A DNA stretch of 40,853 bases from Methylocystis sp. KS32. GTDB lineage: Bacteria; Pseudomonadota; Alphaproteobacteria; Rhizobiales; Beijerinckiaceae. Of the stretch, positions 24,391 through 33,579 are shown in pieces; the stretch's first letter is position 1; every line of letters starts with the position of its first letter. Where the stretch lies: assembly GCA_002862095.1 (NCBI GenBank), contig PHSQ01000001.1:1207501-1248353 (forward strand), in the 5' to 3' direction. The notes under the pieces were generated by a model. It was not told the DNA's origin and ran no database searches. It worked only from the letters and a program-made list of their open reading frames with translations. Both the position numbers and the translations under genes were made by a program.

Positions 24391-25140
24391 ATGCTGCCAG
24401 TAATTGACGATCTAGAGCGATACTGCGTCTTTCTCGATTTCGACGGCACTCTGGTGCAGATTCAGGATCGCCCGGACGATGTCCGAGTCGAGGCGTCAAC
24501 GTTGCGATTTATCGAGCGATTGCAAGGGAAGGTTGGCGGCGCGTTCGCGCTGATTTCGGGAAGAGATATCGACGTTGTCGATCGGCTGTTGCACCCACTG
24601 GTGACGCCAGTCGCTGGCGTGCATGGCCTGCAACGTCGCGACGCCGAAGGCCAGCTTCATTCGCCCGTCATCGACCAACGCATCGTGGAAGCGATCGCGA
24701 CCGATATCGAAGCGGCCTTTAACGAGGAACCGAGTATCATAATCGAAAAAAAGACCGGAGCGGTGGCGCTGCACTACCGGCTTCGGCCAGATTTTGAAAC
24801 ACGATGTCTCGCGCTCGCGGAGACAATCGTGCGCAATCAACCTGAATTACATTTGATTAAAGGGAAAATGGTTTGCGAGATCAGGATCAATGGAAATGAT
24901 AAGGCCGCCGTGATCGAGGCGTTTCTGGCCGAACGCCCTTTCAAGGGCAGAATACCCATCTTTGCAGGCGACGACGCGACGGACGAAAGTGGATTCGCCG
25001 CCGTCAATGCTGGTGGCGGCGTGTCAATAAAAATTGGAGGAGGTCCTACCAGCGCAAAGTTTCGCGCCGCAGATGTTGTTGAGCTGCGCAACTGGTTTGA
25101 GGGGCTCCTGGAGGCCGCGCGAACATCGAGGGTCAAATGA
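24391..25140 (+). CDS. otsB: Trehalose-6-phosphate phosphatase
   Basis: OtsB removes phosphate from trehalose 6-phosphate, the last step of OtsA-OtsB trehalose synthesis. It is a HAD-family enzyme of 249 residues. Motif I is FLDFDGTL (Asp16, Asp18), the motif II region is FALISGRDI, and the last motif is FAGDDATDESGF. The ATG at 24391 follows GGAGG (24379-24383). An open frame extends far upstream but shows no conservation. Its stop overlaps the next ATG (ATGA), so it is the first gene of a coupled operon. Trehalose protects against desiccation, osmotic and heat stress. Confidence 0.94.
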   Translation: MLPVIDDLERYCVFLDFDGTLVQIQDRPDDVRVEASTLRFIERLQGKVGGAFALISGRDIDVVDRLLHPLVTPVAGVHGLQRRDAEGQLHSPVIDQRIVEAIATDIEAAFNEEPSIIIEKKTGAVALHYRLRPDFETRCLALAETIVRNQPELHLIKGKMVCEIRINGNDKAAVIEAFLAERPFKGRIPIFAGDDATDESGFAAVNAGGGVSIKIGGGPTSAKFRAADVVELRNWFEGLLEAARTSRVK

Positions 25141-26921
25141 GCAATCTTCAACTCGGCATTATCGGAAACTGCGCTGTCGCCGCGCTCATCGATGGCGACG
25201 CCAGCGTGGTCTGGTATTGTCTTCCCCGCTTCGATGGAGATCCGGTCTTTCACACCTTGTTAGGCGCGCCGAAGGATGCGCCAAACGATGGCGTCTTCGC
25301 TATAGAATTGGAAGATCACGTTCAAAGCGTCCAACGTTACGTCGCAAATACGGTGGTGCTCGAGACAGAGTTGCACGGCAAAAACGGGTCGGTGCGGGTT
25401 ACGGATTTTGTTCCCCGGTTCCTTTGGCGAGACCGCATATTTCATCCGCAAACCTTGGTGCGCCGGCTAACGCCGATCTCAGGCAGTCCACGTGTCAGGA
25501 TTCGCGTTCGCCCGCGCTTCGAGTTTGGCGCCGCCGCCCCCGTTTGCACCTATGGCTCACACCATATCCGCTATGTTGGCCCGAATACGACCCTGCGATT
25601 GACGACAAATGCGCCGGTCGATTTCATTCGCGACGAGACATTCTTCAATCTACGTGGGCCGCTGGAGTGCATACTTGGTCAAGATGAAACGCTGCGTGAA
25701 GGGATCACGCAGACCGCCGTGAGCTTCGAGGAGCGTACGCTCAGCTACTGGCGGCATTGGGTGCTTCGCTTGGCGATTCCCGTTGAATGGCAGGACGCCG
25801 TCATTCGGGCGGCCCTCACTCTCAAACTTTGCACCTACCAGCCAACCGGAGCAATTGTCGCGGCGTTGACCACCAGCATACCGGAGGGCCCGGGGACACA
25901 ACGCAATTGGGATTATCGCTTTTGCTGGGTCCGCGACGCCTATTTTGTCGTTCGCGCGCTAAATCGTCTCGCGGCCGTACGCAAGATGGAGAATTATTTT
26001 CGCTGGCTGATGAATATCGTCGCCTCGTTGAACGACAACGATATCCAGCCGGTCTATGGCGTCGGGCTCGAAGCGGAGTTGACCGAGAGAATTGTGACGG
26101 CGTTGCCGGGCTATCGTGGCATGGGCCCGGTGCGTGTCGGAAACCAAGCGTATCAGCACCTGCAATATGACTCATACGGAAACGTCATTCTCGGCGTTGC
26201 GCAGGCGTTCCTTGATCATCGACTATTGTCGCCTCCGAACCGCGCCGATTTTTTGCGTCTGGAGGATATGGGCCGCAAGGTCTTGCGGCTCTATGACCAA
26301 CCCGACGCGGGAATGTGGGAATTCCGGACGCGCGCGCGGATCCACACCACTTCGAGCCTGATGTGCTGGGCGGCGGCGGACAGATTGGCGCGGATCGCCC
26401 AGTATATCGGCGAAGCCGATCGCGCCAACGATTGGAGCGCAAGCGCGGACCGCATCAAACAGGTAATCCTGGAACGCGCGTGGAGTCACAAGCGCGAAGC
26501 CTTCGTTGAATACTTCGATGGCGAGTATCTCGACGCCGGCGTTCTCCTGATGATCGACGTCGGTTTTCTAGATGCGTCGGATCCACGCATGGTTTCCACC
26601 ATGAAGCAATTGGAAGCGGTTCTGACGCATGGGCCGCATATGATGCGGTATGAGGCCGCCGATGATTTCGGTGTTCCCGTAACAGCTTTCAATTCCTGTT
26701 CCTTCTGGCGGATCGAAGCCCTGGCCCGCATGGGTCGCATCGAGGAGGCTCGCGAACATTTCGAAGCGCTTCTCGCGCTTCGCAACCGATTTGGTCTGAT
26801 GTCGGAGGATGTCGATCCTAAAACCGGAGAATTATGGGGAAACTATCCACAAACCTACTCTTTGGTTGGGATCATCAACTGCGCGGTTCGATTGTCGCAG
26901 TCATGGGAGAAAGCGATATGA
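25137..26921 (+). CDS. Glycoside hydrolase family 15 protein (glucoamylase/trehalase-like)
   Basis: The 594-residue protein has the N-terminal beta-sandwich typical of prokaryotic GH15 (LGIIGNCAVAALIDGDASVVW) and an (alpha/alpha)6 barrel. Landmarks are RNWDYRFCWVRDAYFV, MWEFRTRARIHTTSSLMCWA and MSEDVDPKTGELWGNYPQ, which carry the two catalytic glutamates. It overlaps otsB by 4 bases upstream and otsA by 4 bases downstream. There is no signal peptide, so it works in the cytoplasm. Members of this group include trehalases and glucoamylases. Within an otsB-otsA operon, a trehalase or a glucan-trimming role that balances trehalose is likely, but the substrate is inferred from context. Confidence 0.92.
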   Translation: MSNLQLGIIGNCAVAALIDGDASVVWYCLPRFDGDPVFHTLLGAPKDAPNDGVFAIELEDHVQSVQRYVANTVVLETELHGKNGSVRVTDFVPRFLWRDRIFHPQTLVRRLTPISGSPRVRIRVRPRFEFGAAAPVCTYGSHHIRYVGPNTTLRLTTNAPVDFIRDETFFNLRGPLECILGQDETLREGITQTAVSFEERTLSYWRHWVLRLAIPVEWQDAVIRAALTLKLCTYQPTGAIVAALTTSIPEGPGTQRNWDYRFCWVRDAYFVVRALNRLAAVRKMENYFRWLMNIVASLNDNDIQPVYGVGLEAELTERIVTALPGYRGMGPVRVGNQAYQHLQYDSYGNVILGVAQAFLDHRLLSPPNRADFLRLEDMGRKVLRLYDQPDAGMWEFRTRARIHTTSSLMCWAAADRLARIAQYIGEADRANDWSASADRIKQVILERAWSHKREAFVEYFDGEYLDAGVLLMIDVGFLDASDPRMVSTMKQLEAVLTHGPHMMRYEAADDFGVPVTAFNSCSFWRIEALARMGRIEEAREHFEALLALRNRFGLMSEDVDPKTGELWGNYPQTYSLVGIINCAVRLSQSWEKAI

Positions 26922-28453
26922 GCCGGCTGGTCATCGTATCCAATCGTGTCGCCAATCCCGAGCGCGGACAGGCTTCCGGCGGCTTGGCCGTTTCGATTCT
27001 CGACGCTCTCCGCAAGCACGGCGGGATGTGGTTCGGTTGGAATGGCGAGATAGTCGCCGATGAGGCCGACATCACTCTGACGCGTGCGGCGCACGACCAT
27101 TGCACCCTTATGACGATGCCGCTCACGGAACGCGATTACAGGGAATACTACCTTGGATTTTCGAATGAGGTGCTATGGCCGGTTCACCATTATCGCCTCG
27201 ATCTCGCGCATTTTACCCTGGAGGCCGCCGAAGGCTATCGACGGGTCAATGCTCGTTTCGCCGAGAAGCTGTCGGAGATCGTAAACCGGAGCGATCTCAT
27301 CTGGGTGCATGACTATCATCTCATTCCTCTCGGCGCCGACCTGCGGGCGCGGGGCGTCGGCAATGAGATTGGTTTCTTCCTTCACATACCGTTTCCTCCG
27401 CCGGAGGTTCTGTCCGCGACGCCCGAACACGAATGGTTGATGAGTTCTCTTCTCGACTACGATCTCGTCGGCTTTCAGACGACTACGGACCAAGCGAACT
27501 TTTGTCGCTTCATATGCGAATCGATGGCAGGAGAAATGACGGCCCCGGACACATTGCGCGTCGCAGGAAAATGTCTGAGGGTTTCTGTCTTTCCGGTGGG
27601 AATCGACGTTGATTCATTTGTCGCCATGGCGCAAAGCTCGGAGGCCGACAACAGACTGCAACGAAGCCGGCGGGAGGCCGAACCCGGTTGTTCCGTAATC
27701 GGCGTCGATCGCCTGGATTATAGCAAGGGTTTGCCGGAGAAATTCCGCGCCTTCGGACGCCTGCTCGAAATGTGTCCCGATGGATGCAAGCCCGCGAGCT
27801 TGATACAGATAGCGTCCCCAACCCGCGACGATTTGGAGCCCTATATCGATATCCGTCGCCAACTTGAAGCGTTGTCGGGCGCAATCAATGGACACTACGG
27901 CGATTTCGACTGGACGCCCTTGCGTTATATTCACCGTGCGGTCGGACGCGAGACTCTCGCGGGCCTTTACCGCGCAAGTAGGATTGGCCTCGTCACTCCT
28001 TTGCGCGACGGCATGAATCTGGTCGCGAAAGAGTATGTCGCCGCTCAGGACGAGGCCGATCCCGGCGTTCTGGTTTTGTCTCGATTCGCGGGCGCCGCCG
28101 AGGATCTTCAAGAAGCGTTGATCGTCAATCCTTACGACATCGACGAGGTCGCCCATGCGATGCGCAGGGCGATTGAGATGACGAAGCAAGAGCGCGTCGA
28201 GCGGCATCAAGCGCTAATGGGCCGTCTTCGCCAGCATGACGCATGTAACTGGATGCTCGGCTTTCTGGCGGCGTTGAGTTCATGCCGTCAGCAACTTGCG
28301 GACGACATGGGCGCGAGACGCGCTCGGCGTCGCAACGCCAATCAGCGCCGCGGACCGCTTGCCGCTTTTTCCGGTTATGCAAGCGCATCGAATTCGAAGG
28401 GGAAGCTCATCGCTGGAACAAAGTTTGGCGGGGGGACGAGGAGTTCGAGTTAG
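26918..28453 (+). CDS. otsA: Trehalose-6-phosphate synthase
   Basis: OtsA (GT20) joins UDP-glucose and glucose 6-phosphate into trehalose 6-phosphate. Motifs include VSNRV with ASGGLAVSIL at the N-terminus, IWVHDYHLIPL, FFLHIPFPPPEVL, VDRLDYSKGLPEK and the donor-site LVTPLRDGMNLVAKEYVAAQ. The ATG at 26918 (MSRLVIVSNRV) overlaps the GH15 stop by 4 bases, which fixes the start over an in-frame ATG 28 codons upstream. At 511 residues it is slightly longer than usual owing to a basic tail (GARRARRRNANQRRG) after the core. Substrate residues look intact. Confidence 0.95.
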   Translation: MSRLVIVSNRVANPERGQASGGLAVSILDALRKHGGMWFGWNGEIVADEADITLTRAAHDHCTLMTMPLTERDYREYYLGFSNEVLWPVHHYRLDLAHFTLEAAEGYRRVNARFAEKLSEIVNRSDLIWVHDYHLIPLGADLRARGVGNEIGFFLHIPFPPPEVLSATPEHEWLMSSLLDYDLVGFQTTTDQANFCRFICESMAGEMTAPDTLRVAGKCLRVSVFPVGIDVDSFVAMAQSSEADNRLQRSRREAEPGCSVIGVDRLDYSKGLPEKFRAFGRLLEMCPDGCKPASLIQIASPTRDDLEPYIDIRRQLEALSGAINGHYGDFDWTPLRYIHRAVGRETLAGLYRASRIGLVTPLRDGMNLVAKEYVAAQDEADPGVLVLSRFAGAAEDLQEALIVNPYDIDEVAHAMRRAIEMTKQERVERHQALMGRLRQHDACNWMLGFLAALSSCRQQLADDMGARRARRRNANQRRGPLAAFSGYASASNSKGKLIAGTKFGGGTRSSS

Positions 28454-28532
28454 TCGAGAACGAAGTCGCGAATTCCATTCCGAAACCATTCGCTTGTGTC
28501 GAGATTTAAGTGAAAAATGGGAGCCAGAGATC

Positions 28533-29636
28533 ATGAAAATCGCCCAGATTGCGCCGCTTATTGAAAGCGTTCCGCCGCGGCTGTATGGCGGCACGGAACG
28601 GGTTGTTTCTTACCTTACCGAAGAACTCGTTCAGATGGGTCACGACGTGACCCTGTTCGCAAGCGGCGATTCCCTAACCTCCGCTAATCTCGTTCCTTGC
28701 GCGCCGATGGCGCTGCGACTTGATAAGCAAGTTCACGACACGATTCCTCACTACATGCTCATGCTCGATCGCGTCCGGCAGCAAGCCCAAGAGTTCGATA
28801 TCCTTCATTTTCACGTCGATTTTTTCCCCTTCCCACTGTTCCGTTCGATCGCGCGGCGCACAGTGACCACATTGCACGGACGGCAGGATCTTCCCGATTT
28901 ACCGTCATTTTACAGCGCCTTCCATGACATGCCGTTAGTGTCGATCTCGGAGGCGCAACGATTGCCTCTTCCCAAGGTCGAGTTCGCCGCGACGATTTAT
29001 CATGGCTTGCCGCTGGAATTGCACAGCCCCACCTTACACCCGCGCGGGGGTTATCTTGCCTTTCTTGGACGCATCTCGCCAGAGAAAGGTCCCGAGCGAG
29101 CGATTCATATCGCCCGCACCCTTGGAATCCCGCTCATGATCGCGGCGAAGGTCGACAAAGCCGACGAGAGCTATTTTCGAGAATGCGTCGCGCCACTGCT
29201 GGTCGGTCCGGGAGTCGAATTCATCGGCGAGATCAACGAACGGCAAAAGAGTGAATTTCTTGGCGAGGCCCTTGCCGTTCTTTTTCCGATCGAATGGCCT
29301 GAACCTTTCGGCTTGACCATGATCGAGGCAATGGCTTGCGGGACTCCGGTGCTGGCGTTCCGACGTGGTTCCGTTCCCGAGATTATCGATGAGGGCGTCA
29401 CCGGCGCGATCGTCGATGGCATGGATCAGGCTATCGCGGCTCTGCCAGGGGTTTTGGGGCTCGACCGCCGCGGCGTTCGCAGGCGTTTCGAGGAACGCTT
29501 TTCAGCCGCCGTAATGGCGAAGAATTATGTGAAGCTGTATCGTTCGTTGCTAATTTCAATACCGGAGGCGGTTCTTGACAGTGAAATCGACCTTGCCGCG
29601 CCGAGAAGACTTAACTCACCGGGGGCGGCGCATTGA
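28533..29636 (+). CDS. Glycosyltransferase family 4 protein, 367 aa
   Basis: This is a retaining GT-B glycosyltransferase. It starts MKIAQIAPLIESVPPRLYGG at 28533 with the glycine-rich loop GGTERVVSYLTEEL, and the C-terminal donor site has EPFGLTMIEAMACGTPVLAF (the E-x7-E motif). The open frame extends upstream to 28296 but overlaps otsA and is not conserved, and no strong ribosome binding site is visible at either start. It lies 79 bases after otsA and overlaps the next gene by 4 bases. Proteins of this type beside trehalose and debranching genes may make or extend an alpha-glucan. The acceptor is unknown. Confidence 0.9.
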   Translation: MKIAQIAPLIESVPPRLYGGTERVVSYLTEELVQMGHDVTLFASGDSLTSANLVPCAPMALRLDKQVHDTIPHYMLMLDRVRQQAQEFDILHFHVDFFPFPLFRSIARRTVTTLHGRQDLPDLPSFYSAFHDMPLVSISEAQRLPLPKVEFAATIYHGLPLELHSPTLHPRGGYLAFLGRISPEKGPERAIHIARTLGIPLMIAAKVDKADESYFRECVAPLLVGPGVEFIGEINERQKSEFLGEALAVLFPIEWPEPFGLTMIEAMACGTPVLAFRRGSVPEIIDEGVTGAIVDGMDQAIAALPGVLGLDRRGVRRRFEERFSAAVMAKNYVKLYRSLLISIPEAVLDSEIDLAAPRRLNSPGAAH

Positions 29637-31822
29637 AAGCGGACCCCTCGGCATCGATCATCGGCTGCATGGATCCAGCGCCGGAATCCGATTTTTACAT
29701 TCCGGCCACCGTCCCTATGCGACTAAGGCGCAATTTGAAGCATGACGACACCTTTGCCGTGGTTGACAGCCATGGCGACATCGGCGCTAGCGCCGGTTGC
29801 TCCGATGGAATCTTCCACGCCGACACGCGTTATCTGTCGTATTTTGAATTCCTGCTCAACGGCAGGCAATTGTTGTTGCTTGACTCAAATGTGCGTGACG
29901 ACAATTCCGTCCTCACCGTCGATCTGACGAACCCGGATATCTATTTCGGCAGCAAGCTCGTATTGCACAAAGATGTATTGCACGTCACGCGGACTTTGTT
30001 CTTATGGCGTGGAACCGCCTATCAGCGGTTTGGCGTTCAGAATCATGACGGCCTGCCTGTGTCGTTGCGACTGTCGTTCTCCTTCGGCGGTGATTTCGCC
30101 GACATCTTCGAAGTGCGCGGCATTCGACGCCAGCGTCGTGGCGTCGCCACTGCTAGAGTGGTTGACGAAAAAAAAGTTGTGTTGAGCTATGAGGGGCTCG
30201 ATGGCCGCGTGCGCGCCAGCACGCTGACATTCGATCCGCCACCCACCGAACTTAACTCCAGCGTCGCGTCCTACGCTATTGACTTGGCGCGCGGCGAGAG
30301 GCTCTCGCTGTTCGCCACCGTCAGCTGCGATGGCCGCGGCAGAGAGCCGCCCGCTCCTTTCTTTAGGGGACTAGTCTCGGCGGCTCGCGTAACGAAGGAC
30401 GCGACCGCGGATGTGGCCACGGTGGAAACCTCCAATGACCTTTTCAATCAGATCCTGTGCCGCTCGACGGCCGATCTGCGAATGCTGATAACGGAAACCG
30501 CGCAAGGGCCTTATCCTTATGCCGGCATCCCGTGGTATTCGACGACTTTTGGTCGCGACGGGGTCATCACGGCAATTCAGATGCTGTGGTGCGATCCGAG
30601 CATTGCTCGCGGCGTGCTGAAGCGCCTCGCGGCCTATCAGGCAAGGGACTTTGATTCGATCAGCGACGCGGAGCCGGGGAAAATTCTTCACGAGATGCGG
30701 TCTGGCGAAATGGCCATCCTGCGCGAGGTTCCGTTCGGATTATATTATGGAAGCGTGGATTCAACGCCGCTATTTGTCATGCTCGCCGGTCTCTATTTCG
30801 AGCGAACTGGCGACAGTGATACGATCATGGAATTATGGCCGCGAATTGTCGCTGCTTTGGCGTGGATCGATGGTCCTGGAGACGCGGATCGCGACGGGTT
30901 TGTTGAATATCATCGTCAAACAGATCAGGGACTAGCCAATCAGGGTTGGAAGGATTCCCATGACGCCGTTTTCCATTCCGACGGGCAATTGGCGAAGGGG
31001 CCGATCGCGCTCGCGGAAGTGCAGGGCTATGTGTTCATGGCCAAGCAACTGGCCGCGCGCATGGCGCGACGCCTCGGAAATCAGGCGCTCGGCGATGCGC
31101 TCGATAGACAAGCGAGCGAGCTTGCTGCCCGTTTTGAGGAAGCGTTCTGGTGTCCGGAGATAGGAACCTATGCGCTTGCGCTCGATGGAGCGAAGAAGCA
31201 ATGCAAAGTCCGAACGTCGAATGCCGGTCAGGTTCTTTTCACTGGCGTCGCCTCGCGGGTGCGCGCCGCTGCGGTAACAGAATGTCTTATGCGTCCATCG
31301 CTTTTTTCGGGGTGGGGAGTTCGCACGCTCTCGCAGGAAGAACGGCGCTACAATCCCATGTCCTATCACAACGGCTCGGTTTGGCCGCATGACAACGCAA
31401 TAATCGCGCTTGGCTTTGGCCGTTATGGCGCGCAGCGTTCGGTCGAGCGCGTGTTCAAGGGCATGTTCGAAGCGGCGACCTACATGGACATCGGCCGCTT
31501 GCCGGAGTTGTTTTGCGGCTTCCAGCGCCGGCGTGGCCGCGGCCCGACGCTGTATCCTGTCGCTTGCGCGCCGCAAGCCTGGGCCTCCGCCACGCCCTTC
31601 GCGCTGCTCCAGGCGTCGCTCGGTCTCAGCTTCAATCCGGAGATGAACGAAATCCGGCTGATCAATCCGCGCCTCCCGTCATTTCTTGACGAAGTCATCT
31701 TGCGTCATCTTCGTCTTGGCGCTTCGAGCCTCGACCTCGCCATCGGTCGCCACGACGAAGAGGTCTCCTTGAGGGTGCTGCGGCGGGAAGGACAGCTGCG
31801 AGTAAGCGCTATTCACACATAG
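29633..31822 (+). CDS. Amylo-alpha-1,6-glucosidase-like (glycogen debranching) protein
   Basis: The N-terminal domain (about 30-230) is the GDE_N_bis beta-sandwich (DSHGDIGASAGCSDGIFHAD, then TRYLSYFEFLL). The rest is an (alpha/alpha)6 barrel with PYAGIPWYSTTFGRDGVITA and NPMSYHNGSVWPHDNAIIA, where the acidic residues expected of the family are visible. The TTG at 29633 overlaps the glycosyltransferase stop and follows a GGGGG box. An ATG at 29669 is the alternative, with no ribosome binding site. At 729 residues the protein is full length. It probably trims an alpha-glucan in the same pathway as the two preceding enzymes, and it is the last gene of the operon. Confidence 0.9.
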   Translation: MKADPSASIIGCMDPAPESDFYIPATVPMRLRRNLKHDDTFAVVDSHGDIGASAGCSDGIFHADTRYLSYFEFLLNGRQLLLLDSNVRDDNSVLTVDLTNPDIYFGSKLVLHKDVLHVTRTLFLWRGTAYQRFGVQNHDGLPVSLRLSFSFGGDFADIFEVRGIRRQRRGVATARVVDEKKVVLSYEGLDGRVRASTLTFDPPPTELNSSVASYAIDLARGERLSLFATVSCDGRGREPPAPFFRGLVSAARVTKDATADVATVETSNDLFNQILCRSTADLRMLITETAQGPYPYAGIPWYSTTFGRDGVITAIQMLWCDPSIARGVLKRLAAYQARDFDSISDAEPGKILHEMRSGEMAILREVPFGLYYGSVDSTPLFVMLAGLYFERTGDSDTIMELWPRIVAALAWIDGPGDADRDGFVEYHRQTDQGLANQGWKDSHDAVFHSDGQLAKGPIALAEVQGYVFMAKQLAARMARRLGNQALGDALDRQASELAARFEEAFWCPEIGTYALALDGAKKQCKVRTSNAGQVLFTGVASRVRAAAVTECLMRPSLFSGWGVRTLSQEERRYNPMSYHNGSVWPHDNAIIALGFGRYGAQRSVERVFKGMFEAATYMDIGRLPELFCGFQRRRGRGPTLYPVACAPQAWASATPFALLQASLGLSFNPEMNEIRLINPRLPSFLDEVILRHLRLGASSLDLAIGRHDEEVSLRVLRREGQLRVSAIHT

Positions 31823-32154
31823 GCGCGGCATCAAATCTGAACGCTGGCGCGTTTTTCCAAGGCGCCGACAGCCAGCTGGTTGAAAGGACCAAATGAGACC
31901 GGGGCTTGCGGCGTCTGACGTCTATTGGCTATCACAATCTCAACAATTCCAGCGATCGCGCGTTTTCCTTGGACGATGTCGCCGTCGGCGACAAGCGCGA
32001 TCGCGCCGAAATGTCTTGCTTGGGGGGCCGGAACGCTTAATCGCCGCAATTGGACACCTTAGAGACATATAGGGCGAGCAACGGACATAGCGGCGCAACA
32101 TCGCTGTCCTAGGTTTCCTTCGCAACGGACCTAAGCACCCGATGGAGGAAACCC
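31823..32154. other. Intergenic region before the Spy-like gene
   Basis: These 332 bases separate the glucan operon from the envelope-stress module. A 72-codon minus-strand frame (31831-32049) is open but has no ribosome binding site or recognised domain. The right part must hold the promoter of the Spy-like gene, but no convincing boxes were found. Confidence 0.4.
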
Positions 32155-32667
32155 GTGAAAAAGCGTTTCATGATTGTTGCGGCCGCGATTCTGCTGGCGC
32201 CTGGCTTCGGCGCCGGCTTGGCCAACGCCGCGCCGGCCGCTCCGCAGCAGGAGGACGAGCATTCGAGATTCTCCGAAGAGGACCGCGCTGCTTTCACCGA
32301 TGCGAAAATCGCCGGGCTAAAGGCTGGATTGAAGCTCACTCCGGCGCAGGAGAAAAACTGGCCCGCGGTCGAGGCCGCGATTCGCGACAACGCCAAGGCT
32401 CGGGCGGCGCGTTGGGCCGAATGGCGCGAGAATGCGAAGGAGCCAGAGGGCCAGCGCAACGTCATCGAGATGCTGCAACGCCACGCCAAGATGTTGGAGA
32501 CATGCGCGGGTGAGTTGTCGAAACTGTCGAACGCCGCCAAGCCTCTCTACGACAGCCTGGACGACTCCCAGAAGCGCCGCTTCGGCATGTTGCTGCATGC
32601 GATCGGAAAGCATCACGGCGATCACTGGGGACATCACTGGAAGAGCGAGGCGGACGCGGGCGAGTGA
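32155..32667 (+). CDS. Spy/CpxP-like periplasmic LTXXQ protein, 170 aa
   Basis: The GTG start follows GGAGG (32142-32146). A signal peptide (MKKRFMIVAAAILLAPGFGA, cleavage near ANA-APA) leads into a helical periplasmic domain with the LTPAQEKNW motif (61-69), the mark of the Spy/CpxP family of ATP-independent chaperones and stress sensors. The C-terminus is histidine-rich (HAIGKHHGDHWGHHW), which could bind metal. It is placed just before a response regulator and kinase, as CpxP sits beside CpxRA, so it may feed back on the kinase. Function is inferred from family and context. Confidence 0.88.
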   Translation: MKKRFMIVAAAILLAPGFGAGLANAAPAAPQQEDEHSRFSEEDRAAFTDAKIAGLKAGLKLTPAQEKNWPAVEAAIRDNAKARAARWAEWRENAKEPEGQRNVIEMLQRHAKMLETCAGELSKLSNAAKPLYDSLDDSQKRRFGMLLHAIGKHHGDHWGHHWKSEADAGE

Positions 32668-32704
32668 CCCGGTCGTGCCGTCGAAACTCTGTTGAAATTT
32701 AGCT

Positions 32705-32725
32705 TCGGGGGCTTGCCGCCCCCGA
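32705..32725 (+). terminator. Perfect 8-bp GC hairpin after the Spy-like gene
   Basis: TCGGGGGC and GCCCCCGA pair perfectly around TTGCC, 38 bases after the Spy-like stop. No T-run follows (CCTTCCAAAAGGG), so it is either a weak terminator, an attenuator or an mRNA-stabilising end that would make the Spy-like mRNA more abundant than the downstream genes. Confidence 0.5.
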
Positions 32726-32745
32726 CCTTCCAAAAGGGAAGAGCA

Positions 32746-32823
32746 ATGAACGATTATCTGGCGGTGGTCGTTGCGCTTTTTGTTTATGGCTCTTTCTTTT
32801 ATTTTATCTGGACGATGCAATAA
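32746..32823 (+). CDS. 25-residue membrane peptide
   Basis: The ATG at 32746 has AAGGGAAGAG just upstream and the frame ends at TAA 32821-32823. The product begins MNDYLAVVVALFVYG, is almost entirely one hydrophobic aromatic membrane helix, and ends IWTMQ. It sits between the Spy-like gene and the response regulator on the same strand. Small single-helix proteins next to two-component systems often modulate the kinase, so this is a possible regulator. It is too short for most gene finders. Good ribosome binding site and clear membrane character support it, but no homolog is known to me. Confidence 0.55.
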   Translation: MNDYLAVVVALFVYGSFFYFIWTMQ

Positions 32824-32859
32824 GCTCCGCAGGCGTTTTCAAAATCCAGGGCTTCATTC

Positions 32860-33579
32860 GTGACGGACGCTGCTTCAATCCTCCTTGTCGAAGACGACGC
32901 CGAAATCGGCGATCTGATTTCCCGCTATCTCGGCGCCAATCAATTCGATGTCTCCGTGGTGATGGACGGCGTCGCAATGAACGCGGCCTTGGCTAGGCGT
33001 CGTTTCGACATGGTGATTCTCGATCTCAATCTTCCGGGCGAGGATGGGCTTTCGATCTGTCGCAGACTGCGCGCCGAAAAAAATCTCCCGATCATCATTG
33101 TCACGGCCCAGAGCGACGACGTCGACAAGATCATAGGGCTCGAAATGGGCGCCGACGATTATGTCGCGAAGCCGTTCAACCCAAGAGAATTGCTGGCGCG
33201 CATCAAGTCGGTGTTGCGCCGCTCGAACGCCGCCGACGGCGCGAGCGCCGGGGAGAAGATGCAGATTTACCGCTTCTCGGGCTGGATCGTGAATATTTCC
33301 GCGCGCGAGGCGATTGCGCCGTCGGGAACGAAAGTCGCGATGACGGGGGCGGAGTTCGATCTCCTTCACGCGCTTTGCGAGCATCCAAATCGCGTGCTCA
33401 CCCGAGACCAGCTGATCAGCCTGACGCATGGCCCCACGACGGGACCTTTCGAGCGCAGCATCGACACCTTAATCAGCAGGCTGCGTCAAAAATTAGAGGT
33501 CGACGCGAAGAGTCCGAAGCTGATTCAGACCGTGCGTTCGGAAGGATACATGCTGTCGTCCCAGGTGAACCGGTCATGA
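32860..33579 (+). CDS. OmpR-family response regulator, 239 aa
   Basis: This is a two-component transcription regulator. The receiver domain has acidic residues Asp12-Asp13, phospho-acceptor Asp55 (VILDLNLPG), Thr82 and Lys104 (AKPFNPREL). A winged-helix DNA-binding domain follows (about 135-235), with GAEFDLLHALCEHPNRVLTR and the end TVRSEGYMLS. The start is GTG at 32860. Its stop overlaps the kinase ATG (TCATGA), so the pair is coupled. The likely target is the upstream Spy-like gene, by analogy with CpxR, but no binding site was identified. Confidence 0.94.
   Translation: MTDAASILLVEDDAEIGDLISRYLGANQFDVSVVMDGVAMNAALARRRFDMVILDLNLPGEDGLSICRRLRAEKNLPIIIVTAQSDDVDKIIGLEMGADDYVAKPFNPRELLARIKSVLRRSNAADGASAGEKMQIYRFSGWIVNISAREAIAPSGTKVAMTGAEFDLLHALCEHPNRVLTRDQLISLTHGPTTGPFERSIDTLISRLRQKLEVDAKSPKLIQTVRSEGYMLSSQVNRS

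Noticed and set aside
23907..24407. 166-codon plus-strand frame before otsB
   Set aside because: No recognised motif, basic composition, overlaps the well-supported otsB start; no ribosome binding site seen.
31831..32049. 72-codon minus-strand frame
   Set aside because: Open but without ribosome binding site, signal or known domain; left as intergenic.
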